A stretch of DNA of 9,789 bases from Thermomicrobiales bacterium (GTDB lineage Bacteria > Chloroflexota > Chloroflexia > Thermomicrobiales > UBA6265): contig JAICJJ010000062.1 of the NCBI GenBank assembly GCA_025928535.1, positions 1 through 9,789 on the forward strand, written 5' to 3'. The notes under the pieces are model-generated. The model made no database searches. It was not told where the DNA came from and saw only the letters and a program-made list of their open reading frames with translations. Positions 1 through 7,108 of the stretch are shown piece by piece. A program made the position numbers and the translations under genes. Position 1 is the stretch's first letter, and every line of letters starts with the position of its first letter.

Positions 1-1
1 C

Positions 2-535
2 AACATCAACAACGAGGCCAACCAGGACATCTGGGGCACGGCCAGTTGCGGCGGCTCCGAGTGGTGCGTCTGCGCCATGACGCCGGAAGGCGGCTACGCC
101 TGCGCCGACTTTTCCGGGCCGAACGTCTGCAAGAACCCGACCGGCTGCCAGAGCAACAGCGACTGCGGCAGCGGCCAGATTTGCGCCGTCCTCCTGCCGC
201 AGTTTTGCGGCGCCTGGCAAGACCCCAGCAACAACACACGGACCTTGCGCGTCTGCCTCCCCCGCTGCGGCGGCGGCAACGGCGGCGATGGCGGCAATGG
301 CGGCACTCCCCCGCCCTCTCCGACCTGTGCCAAGATCGGGGCCGCCTGCGGCGGACCGAGCGACTGCTGCTCGAAGCGCTGCCTCAACGGGACGTGCCGC
401 AAGCGCCCCTCGGGCGGCGGCAAGAAGGGGTCCCACCCCAAGCGAAATCGCCGTCCAAAATCGTCCGCGCAGGCCGACGGGGGCGCCGACGGCGGAAAGT
501 CGCATCGCCAGCAAGGCCACGCCAAGCAGGGATGA
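2..535 (+). CDS. Secreted-type Cys-rich protein with knottin-like module (5' partial)
   Basis: The reading frame is open from the first bases of the window to TGA at 533-535, so the N-terminus and any signal peptide lie upstream; 177 residues are visible. Residues 16 to about 85 are Cys-rich, with short pieces such as CVC and NSDCGSGQIC that look like small disulphide-bonded extracellular modules. A Gly-rich linker and a PPPSP stretch follow. Residues 109-132 then show the spacing C-x6-C-x5-C-C-x3-C-x4-C, which is the classic inhibitor-cystine-knot (knottin) framework. The last 45 or so residues are a basic tail rich in Lys, Arg, Gly and Ser. So many cysteines argue for an extracytoplasmic protein. 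The function is unknown; surface adhesion or a structural role is only a guess. It is probably not functionally tied to the sulfolactate operon, being separated from it by a stem-loop and other genes. Confidence 0.75.
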   Translation, partial: NINNEANQDIWGTASCGGSEWCVCAMTPEGGYACADFSGPNVCKNPTGCQSNSDCGSGQICAVLLPQFCGAWQDPSNNTRTLRVCLPRCGGGNGGDGGNGGTPPPSPTCAKIGAACGGPSDCCSKRCLNGTCRKRPSGGGKKGSHPKRNRRPKSSAQADGGADGGKSHRQQGHAKQG

Positions 536-580
536 CATGGCCTGTCGCCCAGCATCCATTGTTTGACTGACGGTCACGAT

Positions 581-622
581 CGGACCCATCGGCGCCAGTG
601 CGAACTGGCGCCGATGGGTCCG
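581..622. terminator. Perfect 18-bp stem-loop, likely transcription terminator
   Basis: The arms at 581-598 and 605-622 are exact reverse complements (left arm CGGACCCATCGGCGCCAG) around a 6-base loop. It lies 45 bases after the stop of the Cys-rich gene and 71 bases before the glycosyltransferase start, which fits a terminator for the upstream gene. No T-run follows on either strand, so it is not a canonical intrinsic terminator. It could instead be an attenuator or an mRNA-stabilising hairpin. Confidence 0.6.
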
Positions 623-678
623 CCGCTGTGCTACTGTACTTGGCGGAGCAACGCGCGGAGTTGGTGACCAGCAGGGTC

Positions 679-684
679 GGAGGA
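679..684 (+). promoter_or_regulatory. Shine-Dalgarno site deciding the GT4 start
   Basis: GGAGGA lies 9 bases before GTG at 694. This favours 694 over the in-frame GTG at 598, which falls inside the stem-loop and has no ribosome-binding site. Confidence 0.75.
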
Positions 685-693
685 CCTCGCCCC

Positions 694-1941
694 GTGCCAT
701 TCCGACGGCGACCACCGGCCAACGACAATCAGGTCAAACTCGTCCTGGTGACGACGATCCCCGACACGCTCTTTTCGATGAGCGGCCAGGCGCCGTACCT
801 GCGGGCTCGCGGTTTCGATGTCTACGCCATGGCATCGCCCGGGCCGCGCCTCGACGATTTCGCAGCGTCCGACGGCGCCACGACGTTCGGCGTGCCGATG
901 CGGCGCTCGGTAACGCCGCTGCACGACCTCGGCGCGGTCATCCGAATCTGGCGCCACGTCTGGCGCCTTCGCCCCACCATTGTGCATGCGAACACGCCGA
1001 AAGGGGGCCTGCTGGGCGTGGTCGGCGCACGACTGGCGGGCGTGCCGATCCGCATCTACCACGTCCATGGCTTGCGCTACGTGACGACCCAGGGCGCGAA
1101 GCGGGCCGCGCTGCGCTGGAGCGAAAAGACCGCCTGCCGTCTGGCAAACCAGGTTCTCTGCGTCAGCGAATCGGTGCGCCAGGAAATGATCGACGACGGC
1201 CTCGTCCCGGCGGACAAGATCAAGGTGCTGCGGAGCGGGAGCATCAACGGCGTCGATGCCGACGGCAGTTTCAATCCGATCGCGACGCGCGACGCGCGCG
1301 GACCGATCCGCGCCCAGCATGGTATCCCGGACAACGCGCTGGTCGTCAGTTTCATCGGACGCATCGTTCGCGACAAAGGGATGGTCGAGTTGGCGGAGGC
1401 CTGGACGGCGCTGCGCGACGAGCGTCCCGATCTTCATCTCATGGTGGTCGGCCCGTTCGAGCCGGAAGACCCGGTTCCAGCGGACGTTGCCGCGCTGTTT
1501 CACCGCGATCCGAGGGTGCATCTGACCGGCGAGGTGTACGACACCGCGCCGCTGTTCGCCGCCACGGACGTCTTCGTCTTGCCGACGTACCGCGAAGGCT
1601 TGCCGACCGTCCTCCTCGAAGCCGCGGCGATGGAGGCGCCGGTGGTCGCGACCTGCGTGCCGGGGTGCGTCGACGCGGTGGACGATGGCGTGACTGGCAT
1701 CCTCGTGCCGGTGCACGACGGCCGCGCGCTTGCCGACGCGATCCGGCGCTACCTCGATGATCCCGCCTTGCGCCGCGCGCACGGCCGCGCGGCCCGCGAG
1801 CGCGTCTTGCGCGATTTCCGGCCGGACGTCATCTGGGAAGCGCTCTACGACGAGTATGCGCGCCTGTTGCGCGAACACGGCCTGGCGGCTCCGGGGCCGA
1901 CGATCGAGCCCGGCTCGCCCACGGCGCCGTCCACGCGCTGA
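694..1941 (+). CDS. GT4-family glycosyltransferase
   Basis: This 415-residue protein has the two-domain GT-B layout of retaining family 4 glycosyltransferases, which move a sugar from a nucleotide-sugar donor to a lipid-linked or polymer acceptor at the inner face of the membrane. The N-terminal domain opens with the strand VKLVLVTTIPDTLF and contains IVHANTPKGGLLG and IYHVHGLRY, typical of capsule and exopolysaccharide enzymes. The C-terminal domain begins near FIGRIVRDKG (G222 to G229), the donor-phosphate region. It carries the EX7E motif EGLPTVLLE with E301 and E309, followed by VPGCVDAVDDGVTGILVP. The length is normal and no domain is missing. The start is GTG at 694, chosen for its strong ribosome-binding site and because it leaves a short lead-in to the first beta strand. 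It is convergent with the next gene, with a 34-base gap. Donor and acceptor cannot be told from sequence. Confidence 0.9.
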   Translation: MPFRRRPPANDNQVKLVLVTTIPDTLFSMSGQAPYLRARGFDVYAMASPGPRLDDFAASDGATTFGVPMRRSVTPLHDLGAVIRIWRHVWRLRPTIVHANTPKGGLLGVVGARLAGVPIRIYHVHGLRYVTTQGAKRAALRWSEKTACRLANQVLCVSESVRQEMIDDGLVPADKIKVLRSGSINGVDADGSFNPIATRDARGPIRAQHGIPDNALVVSFIGRIVRDKGMVELAEAWTALRDERPDLHLMVVGPFEPEDPVPADVAALFHRDPRVHLTGEVYDTAPLFAATDVFVLPTYREGLPTVLLEAAAMEAPVVATCVPGCVDAVDDGVTGILVPVHDGRALADAIRRYLDDPALRRAHGRAARERVLRDFRPDVIWEALYDEYARLLREHGLAAPGPTIEPGSPTAPSTR

Positions 1942-1975
1942 GCGCCCGCCGCCGATTTTGGCGCCCGTTTCGCGA

Positions 1976-2980
1976 TCACGTCACGGTCGTACGGTAGATC
2001 GCCAGCGCGCGCCGCAACAGCCAGGACTGGATCGGCCGGTAGCGGCGCTCAAGCGTCGGCGGATAATCGACGGTTTCGCCGCCGAAGCCGCGTTTGAAGA
2101 AGGCCGCGCCGTCGTCCGCCATCCCCTCCCAGTCGGTGCCCCAGAGGTCCAGGCGGCGGCATCCGTGCTCCCGCGCCCACCGCAACACCTCGAACTCAAG
2201 ATACGCCGCCGCGCCGTTGACGCGCAGGCGTGACGAGGAGGCGCCGAAGATGGAATTGGCTTCGTCGCCAAACGCGGCCACCAACTCGCCCACCACCGCC
2301 TGCCCGTCGATCCTGGCAAGCAACAGCGCCGCGTCGTCCTGAAAGAGGGCGAGCACATCTTCGTAGTAGGACCGGGGCCGGACCGGGAAGCCGAGCCGCT
2401 GCGCGGTGTCGCCGAGCAGCGCATAGAACTCGGAAAACGCGGCGTCATCGCCCGCGGCCACGATCTCGACCGTCACGCCACGACGTTGCCCGAGCCGGAC
2501 GGCGTACCGCGTCTTCTTGCGCATCTGGGCAAGCAATTCGTCGTCGCTCTCCAGCGACACGTTCAGCGTCTGCAGGAGGTGCAGATGGGCGGGGCCGCGC
2601 ACGAAACCGACCGCCGAGTACCGGCCGGTCAGCGGCAACGGCCGCGGCGGTTCGAGGACAAGCGAGGCGGCCCGGTGGCGACGGCAGACGAGGTCGAGCG
2701 CGGCGACCAGTTCAGCAAACGTCGATGGACCATCGCCGACGATCAACGGCCCGTGCGGCACGTGGGCGAAACTCGTCGGCCCGAGAGGGCGAAACAGCAC
2801 CTGGGCCAGCGCCACGCCGCACGGCGTTTCGACGCGCACACGCTCGACGCGCCAGCCGTGGCGCCGCTTGTACTCCCCCCACTGCCACGATTGCATCAGG
2901 GGACCGTCCATTTCGAGCACGGCGGCGTCCCATTGACGACGCTCGTTGACGATCGCGTGCATTCTGGACGGTCGTTCCAT
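1976..2980 (-). CDS. FemXAB-family aminoacyltransferase-like protein (copy 1)
   Basis: About 334 residues with features of the FemXAB/FemX-like family (tandem GNAT-type folds). Characterised members transfer amino acids from aminoacyl-tRNA to the stem peptide of lipid II; related proteins in polysaccharide clusters have unknown acceptors. Visible signatures are MQSWQWGEYKRRHGW near the N-terminus, SFAHVPHGPL, a Lys/Arg-rich region MRKKTRYAVRLGQRRG, DLWGTDWEG, and the C-terminal FKRGFGGE (GFGG near residues 298-301) followed by DYPPTLERRYRP. It is clearly paralogous to the FemXAB gene at 7105-8115 over its whole length. Three ATG starts are possible, at 2989, 2980 and 2962. I chose 2980 because a weak GTGGGA lies 8 bases upstream; 2962 matches the paralogue's N-terminus about as well. 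The substrate is unknown. It points away from the methyltransferase operon, leaving a divergent gap of about 275 bases. Confidence 0.85.
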   Translation of the reverse strand: MERPSRMHAIVNERRQWDAAVLEMDGPLMQSWQWGEYKRRHGWRVERVRVETPCGVALAQVLFRPLGPTSFAHVPHGPLIVGDGPSTFAELVAALDLVCRRHRAASLVLEPPRPLPLTGRYSAVGFVRGPAHLHLLQTLNVSLESDDELLAQMRKKTRYAVRLGQRRGVTVEIVAAGDDAAFSEFYALLGDTAQRLGFPVRPRSYYEDVLALFQDDAALLLARIDGQAVVGELVAAFGDEANSIFGASSSRLRVNGAAAYLEFEVLRWAREHGCRRLDLWGTDWEGMADDGAAFFKRGFGGETVDYPPTLERRYRPIQSWLLRRALAIYRTTVT

Positions 2981-3255
2981 GCGCTGCATCCCACGCCGCG
3001 CGCTCTCGACGCGATGTCAGTCTAGCGCACTCGTCGCCTGCGGCGTTGCTTCGCCTGCCTTGACGCATCGGCCCCGCCCTCGATTATGGTTGACTTGACT
3101 GGCCTGATCGACCTGAATCTCCTCGGGCGGCGTTCACCGTTTTCTCACCAACCTCCGCGCAACTCCTAATGTGTCGTTCACACCAAAGGCCGAAACTGAA
3201 CGCATGTCCGGCAAGACGTTCGGCATGGCGGCAACGCTGGCGGAGCGAGCGGGCG
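2981..3255. promoter_or_regulatory. Divergent intergenic region, probable promoters for copy 1 fem gene and the sulfolactate operon
   Basis: This 275-base gap separates two divergent transcription units and must hold both promoters if the usual starts are right. On the plus strand there is an overlapping pair of TTGACT hexamers at 3090-3095 and 3095-3100, good as -35 boxes, but only a poor -10 (CTGAAT at 3113-3118). On the minus strand CATAAT (plus-strand 3083-3088) is a good -10, with a weak -35 17 bases further upstream. An ORF extends up to ATG 3169, but that stretch has no ribosome-binding site and an Arg-rich, non-family sequence, so I treat it as non-coding. Confidence 0.35.
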
Positions 3256-4170
3256 ATGATGCTGCATCGCGGACAGGAACAGATCGACGCCTTCTTCGCG
3301 TCTCGCTCGTCCTACTGGCGCGACATTTACGGCGACGACGGCGTCCAGGCGGCGATCTATCGGGATCGGCAGGCGACGGCGCTCGCCTGGATCGATCAAC
3401 TTGCACTCGCAACCGGGTCACGCGCGCTCGACGTTGGCTGCGGCGCCGGTTTCCTGACCGTCGCGCTCGCCGAGCGCGGCTTTCGCGCCGATGCCGTCGA
3501 TCCGGTCCCGGCCATGGTCGAACAGACGCGCCAACACGCGCGAGCGTTCGCGGACCGGGTGGCGCCGTCGCTCGGGGACGCCTGCGCGCTCCCGTTCCCG
3601 GATCAGGCGTTCGATCTGGTGGTCGCGCTTGGCGTCATTCCCTGGCTCGCGCAGCCCGACCGCGCCATTCAGGAGATGGCCCGCGTCGCCCGCCCAGGCG
3701 GAAGCATCCTCGTCACGGCCGACAATGTCCTGCGGCTGAATCATCTGCTCGATCCGTACCTGCATCCCGCGCTGCGGCCGGTGAAGCGGCAATTGAAGCG
3801 GGTGCTGCATCGCCGCGGCATCGACGTCGGGTCTTCCGATGCCGCCCTGGCGACGTTTCATGCCGCGAAGGCCGTCGATGCGATGCTCGCCGCGGCCGGG
3901 CTGGCCAAGGCGAGAAGTTGCACCCTTGGCTTCGGACCGTTCACCTTCTTCGCCCGTCCGATCATCCCCGAGCGGCACGCGACAGCGGCGCACCAACGCC
4001 TGCAACGGCTCGCCGACCGTGGCGTGCCGGGTTTGCGCGCGACCGGCGCGCACTATCTCGTCCTCGCGCACAAGCGCGAGGGCGGCGCCGCGCCCAGGAC
4101 GACACCGGCCGCGATCGAGCGCGACGAACGGACCGGGTGGCCGTTCGGAGAACAGGAGGGAAGGTCATGA
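3256..4170 (+). CDS. Class I SAM-dependent methyltransferase
   Basis: This 304-residue protein carries the Rossmann-type methyltransferase signatures in order. Motif I is ALDVGCGAG (D59, G61, G63, G65), the acidic ribose-binding residue is D82 in DAVDP, and ALPFPDQAFDLVVALGVIPW covers motifs II and III of the UbiE/BioC-like (Methyltransf_11) type. MARVARPGGSILVTADN follows. The C-terminal third, including FGPFTFFARPIIP, probably forms the acceptor pocket. It would transfer a methyl group from S-adenosylmethionine to an unidentified small molecule or polymer. The start is ATG at 3256, with GGAG 10 bases upstream; an upstream in-frame ATG at 3169 has no ribosome-binding site. The stop overlaps the next start as ATGA, so it is translationally coupled to the ComA-family gene and likely acts in the same pathway. 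The methylated substrate is unknown. Confidence 0.87.
   Translation: MMLHRGQEQIDAFFASRSSYWRDIYGDDGVQAAIYRDRQATALAWIDQLALATGSRALDVGCGAGFLTVALAERGFRADAVDPVPAMVEQTRQHARAFADRVAPSLGDACALPFPDQAFDLVVALGVIPWLAQPDRAIQEMARVARPGGSILVTADNVLRLNHLLDPYLHPALRPVKRQLKRVLHRRGIDVGSSDAALATFHAAKAVDAMLAAAGLAKARSCTLGFGPFTFFARPIIPERHATAAHQRLQRLADRGVPGLRATGAHYLVLAHKREGGAAPRTTPAAIERDERTGWPFGEQEGRS
4154..4159 (+). promoter_or_regulatory. Strong Shine-Dalgarno site for the ComA-family gene
   Basis: AGGAGG lies 7 bases before ATG at 4167, inside the end of the methyltransferase gene. It fixes the start of the next gene, which is otherwise hidden in a longer open frame reaching back to 3171. Confidence 0.8.
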
Positions 4171-4994
4171 GTCTTGCTGCGCGGTCGACGGCGACCCACG
4201 CCTATCTCGATTCGATCGGCGTCCTGAACCTGCCGCCCCTGACGAGCCCGTTCGATCCTGGGTACGATCCGCTCACGGTCGAAGGCCATCTCGCCCAGAG
4301 CGGGCGCCTGATGGCGTCGCTCAAGATCTCGATGGCGTGCTGGCTGATCGCCGATGACACGGCGACCCGGCGCAAGATTGCCGCCGCCCGAACCCATCAT
4401 GTGCCGGTCGTCACCGGCGGCGGGCCGTTCGAGATCGCGGTCGCCCAGGGCCGCCTCGACGCCTATCTCGACCTGTGCGCCGACCTCGGCGTGAACTTGA
4501 TCGAATGCGGCGAGGGATTCACGTCGCTCGCCGACGAGCCGCGGGCGATCGTGCGTCTGGCCGAGCGCCGGGGGCTCGATGTGCAATTCGAGATCGGCAA
4601 GAAACATGACGGCCCGTTCACCGACGCGTCGCTCGACGAGGCGATCGCGACGGGCCGTCGCTGGCTCGACGCCGGCGCGAAGCAACTCGTCGTCGAGGCG
4701 CGGGAGAGCGCGCTCGGCGTCGGCGCTTTCGACCGCGACGGGTCGTTCAACAGCGCCTTCGCCGACCGGATCGCCGAAGCATTCGGATTCGACGCCGTCA
4801 TGTTCGAAGCGCCGAACAAGGCGAGCCAATTCGCCATGCTCGAGCACTTCGGGCCGTGCGTGCGTCTCAGCAACGTGCGCCTCGAAGAGTTGCTGCGGGT
4901 CGAAATCTTCCGCCGCGGCCTTCACTCGGACGCTTTCGCCATTCCCAAACTCCGGCCCGCCGCACCGGAACGCTTCGCGCCCGAACGGGCCTGA
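4167..4994 (+). CDS. comA: Phosphosulfolactate synthase (ComA family)
   Basis: This 275-residue protein matches the ComA / (2R)-phospho-3-sulfolactate synthase family (TIM-barrel, Mg-dependent), which adds sulfite to phosphoenolpyruvate to give (R)-2-phospho-3-sulfolactate. Family blocks appear in order: KISMACW starting at K53, VTGGGPFE with E89, NLIECGEGF with E113, QFEIGKKHDG with E142, K145 and K146, VVEARES with E177 and R179, MFEAPNKASQ with E214, P216 and K218, and the C-terminal VEIFRRGLHSD. The length is about normal for the family. Homologues act in methanogen coenzyme M synthesis and in Bacillus spore sulfolactate formation (YitC). The start is fixed by a strong ribosome-binding site. 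The ATGA overlap with the methyltransferase and the 4-base gap to the ComB-family gene show a single operon. No gene for the later coenzyme M steps is present nearby. This ComA is unrelated to the competence regulator of the same name. Confidence 0.9.
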   Translation: MSLAARSTATHAYLDSIGVLNLPPLTSPFDPGYDPLTVEGHLAQSGRLMASLKISMACWLIADDTATRRKIAAARTHHVPVVTGGGPFEIAVAQGRLDAYLDLCADLGVNLIECGEGFTSLADEPRAIVRLAERRGLDVQFEIGKKHDGPFTDASLDEAIATGRRWLDAGAKQLVVEARESALGVGAFDRDGSFNSAFADRIAEAFGFDAVMFEAPNKASQFAMLEHFGPCVRLSNVRLEELLRVEIFRRGLHSDAFAIPKLRPAAPERFAPERA

Positions 4995-4998
4995 GCGC

Positions 4999-5736
4999 AT
5001 GGAGCGACCGAACGGCCCCAGAACCGTGGTGATCGACTGCTTCCCGGAGCGCGTCGCCGCGTATCGACAGGGGCACGCCATCGTCGCGATCGACGTCATC
5101 CGGGCGACGACGACCGCGGTGACCGCCGCCGCGCTGGGTCGGGCCTGCTACCCGGTTCCGACGTTGACGGCGGCCTTCGCCCGCGCCGAATGTCTCGCCG
5201 ATCCGTTGCTGGTCGGCGAACTGAGCGGCGCGATGCCCGACGGCTTTCACATGACCAACAGCCCCGCCGACCTGGCGGCGCGGACGGACGTCCACCGGCC
5301 GATGGTGCTGCTGTCCACCTCCGGAACCCGGCTCGTCTGCAATGCCGGGGGAATTACGGATGTTTATGTCTCATGCCTGCGCAACCTGCGGGCGCAGATC
5401 GACCACCTCGTTCGGCATCACGCAACGGTCGCCTTGATCGGCGCCGGCTCGCGCGACGAGTTTCGCGACGAAGATCAACTTTGCTGCGCGTGGATCGCGG
5501 CCGGTCTCTGTGACGCCGGCTATGCGCCACGCGATGCCGACACGTTCGCGCTCATCGAGCGGTGGCGCAACGCTTCGGTCGAGGCGATCACGGACGGCGC
5601 CAGCGCCAACTACCTGCGGCGGAGCGATCATCTTCGCGACCTCGATTTCATCGTGTCGCACGTCGACGACCTCGACCGCGTCTTTCGGTACGACGGGGAA
5701 CAGGTGACGGCGCTGACGGCCGCCAATGCCGCCTGA
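4999..5736 (+). CDS. comB: 2-phosphosulfolactate phosphatase (ComB family)
   Basis: This 245-residue protein matches the ComB family, Mg-dependent phosphatases that hydrolyse 2-phosphosulfolactate to (R)-3-sulfolactate and phosphate. Recognisable blocks are AIVAIDVIRATTTAV with D32, R35 and T37-T39, VGELSGAMPDGFHMTNSP with E74 and the NSP motif, VLLSTSGTRLV (family T-x-G-T region), YVSCLRNLRAQ, VALIGAGSRDEF and the acidic RDEDQLC. The length is normal for the family. ATG at 4999 is only 4 bases after the ComA-family stop; its ribosome-binding site is weak, so translation is probably coupled. A downstream GTG at 5026 is possible but has no better site. Sitting directly after a ComA homologue is the standard arrangement for sulfolactate production and strengthens both assignments. 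Confidence 0.9.
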   Translation: MERPNGPRTVVIDCFPERVAAYRQGHAIVAIDVIRATTTAVTAAALGRACYPVPTLTAAFARAECLADPLLVGELSGAMPDGFHMTNSPADLAARTDVHRPMVLLSTSGTRLVCNAGGITDVYVSCLRNLRAQIDHLVRHHATVALIGAGSRDEFRDEDQLCCAWIAAGLCDAGYAPRDADTFALIERWRNASVEAITDGASANYLRRSDHLRDLDFIVSHVDDLDRVFRYDGEQVTALTAANAA

Positions 5737-5783
5737 CGATGACGCCGACCGCGCATTCCCCGACCACCACGCGCCGATCGCAT

Positions 5784-5788
5784 GGGAG
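5784..5788 (+). promoter_or_regulatory. Shine-Dalgarno site favouring the 5798 start of the ATP-grasp gene
   Basis: GGGAG lies 9 bases before GTG at 5798. The alternative ATG at 5726 overlaps the end of the ComB-family gene by 11 bases and would add 24 acidic, His-rich residues before the first beta strand. Confidence 0.6.
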
Positions 5789-5797
5789 CGGCATGGC

Positions 5798-7108
5798 GTG
5801 AATACGATCCGGCCGGTCGTCGTCCTCGCCCAGGGCTTCACCGGGCATGGCATCGCGCGGAGCCTGGGACGACTCGGAGTTCCGGTCTACGGCGTGCATG
5901 CGCGACCGCGCTCGCCCGTGGCCTGGTCCCGCTACTGGCGCGACAATTGGCGGTGGGATTTCGCCGCGCAACCCGTCGACGCTTCGGTCGATCGGCTCCT
6001 CCGGCTTGCGCGCGCGATCGGCTCGAGGCCGGTCTTGCTGCCGACCGACGATACGACCTGCCTCGTTGTCGCCGATCAGGCCGACGCGCTGCGCGACGCA
6101 TTCCTGTTTCCGGATCAACCCGCTGGCCTCGCCGATACGCTGTCCAGCAAGCAAGGCATGCACGTCATGTGCAAGCAACATGGCGTTCCCACGCCGGAAA
6201 CGGTGTTTCCACGCTGCCGGAACGATGTCCTCGCCTTCCTCTCGGTCGCCACCTTTCCCGTCGTCGTCAAGGGCATCGACGGCGCGGCGCTCCAGCGGCG
6301 AGCCGGCGCCCGAGTCGCCATCGTGAACGATGCCCAAACGTTGCTCGAACGCTACGATGCCTGGGAAACGCCGGATTCGCCGAACCTGATGTTGCAAGAG
6401 CACATCCCCGGCCCGTCGGAATCCGTCTGGATGTTCAACGGCTATTTCGATCGCGATTCGCACTGTCGCTTCGGGCTGACCGGCCACAAGATTCGTCAGT
6501 ATCCGGCGTATGTCGGCGTGACCAGCCTCGGCGTGTGCGCCGCCAACGACGCGGTCGCGCGGCAGACGATCGATTTCATGCGGGCGATCGGGTACCGCGG
6601 CATCCTGGACATCGGCTACAAGTTCGACCAGCGCAGCGGAGAATACAAGTTGCTGGACGTCAACCCGCGCATCGGGACGACGTTCCGCCTCTTCGTCGAC
6701 ACGGCCGGCATGGACGTCGCGCGCGCCCTCTATCTTGATCTGACCGGCCAGCCGATCCCGGCGGGTCGCCCGCGCGAAGGCCGTCGGTGGATCAACGAGG
6801 CGTTCGACATCGTCTCGGCGCCCAGGTATTGGCGTGATGGGGCGTCGAGCCTCGGACACTGGGCGCGGTCCTACCGCGGCGTCGAGGAGGCTTCCTGGTT
6901 TGCCTGGGACGATCCGATTCCGCTGGGAATGGTCGGCCTGGCCTCGCTCGGTCGGGTCGCCGCCGCGAGCGGTCGGGCGTTGGCACGTCGGCGCGCCACG
7001 CCGGCGCGCCACATCCGGCGCCTCGTCGCGCGCGAGCGGCCGCGGCGATCGAGCGAGCCGCCGCGCCCCGCGTCATCGGGCAAACGCGCCCCTCCGCCGA
7101 CGCGCTAG
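5798..7108 (+). CDS. ATP-grasp carboxylate-amine ligase with basic C-terminal tail
   Basis: This 436-residue protein belongs to the ATP-grasp superfamily, which activates a carboxylate as an acyl phosphate and joins it to an amine or another nucleophile. The N-terminal subdomain starts IRPVVVLAQGFTGHGIARSL, as in carbamoyl-phosphate-synthase-like ligases. The ATP lysine is in FPVVVKGIDG (K158). The adenine-side hinge is MLQEHIPGPSES with E201, and the Mg-binding block is LLDVNPRIG with D287, N289 and R291. After the core comes WFAWDDPIPLGMVG, typical of ligases in polysaccharide loci. From about residue 396 an Arg/Pro/Ser-rich tail of 40 residues runs to the end and is probably disordered. 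It is the last gene of the operon, so a natural guess is that it uses sulfolactate as its carboxylate substrate; this is inference only. GTG 5798 is chosen for its ribosome-binding site. It shares a CTAG stop overlap with the convergent fem gene. Confidence 0.85.
   Translation: MNTIRPVVVLAQGFTGHGIARSLGRLGVPVYGVHARPRSPVAWSRYWRDNWRWDFAAQPVDASVDRLLRLARAIGSRPVLLPTDDTTCLVVADQADALRDAFLFPDQPAGLADTLSSKQGMHVMCKQHGVPTPETVFPRCRNDVLAFLSVATFPVVVKGIDGAALQRRAGARVAIVNDAQTLLERYDAWETPDSPNLMLQEHIPGPSESVWMFNGYFDRDSHCRFGLTGHKIRQYPAYVGVTSLGVCAANDAVARQTIDFMRAIGYRGILDIGYKFDQRSGEYKLLDVNPRIGTTFRLFVDTAGMDVARALYLDLTGQPIPAGRPREGRRWINEAFDIVSAPRYWRDGASSLGHWARSYRGVEEASWFAWDDPIPLGMVGLASLGRVAAASGRALARRRATPARHIRRLVARERPRRSSEPPRPASSGKRAPPPTR

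Noticed and set aside
598..693. Upstream extension of the glycosyltransferase from GTG at 598
   Set aside because: The codon lies within the stem-loop, has no ribosome-binding site, and the extension does not resemble the GT4 N-terminus; GTG at 694 has GGAGGA at ideal spacing.
1942..1975. Terminator between the glycosyltransferase and fem copy 1
   Set aside because: The 34-base gap is GC-rich but I could not find a stable paired stem with a T-run.
3169..3255. N-terminal extension of the methyltransferase from ATG at 3169
   Set aside because: No ribosome-binding site and an Arg-rich sequence unlike the family; ATG at 3256 starts just before the conserved domain.
3171..4166. Long open frame leading into the ComA-family gene, suggesting a fusion protein
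   Set aside because: It is the Arg-rich shadow of the methyltransferase frame. AGGAGG before ATG at 4167 marks the true start.
4053..5099. 348-codon minus-strand ORF opposite the ComA-family gene
   Set aside because: Antisense shadow; the plus-strand protein carries the full set of family motifs.
4167..5736. Naming the pair as competence genes comA/comB
   Set aside because: The motifs are those of phosphosulfolactate synthase and phosphatase. The competence proteins of the same names are a response regulator or transporter components.
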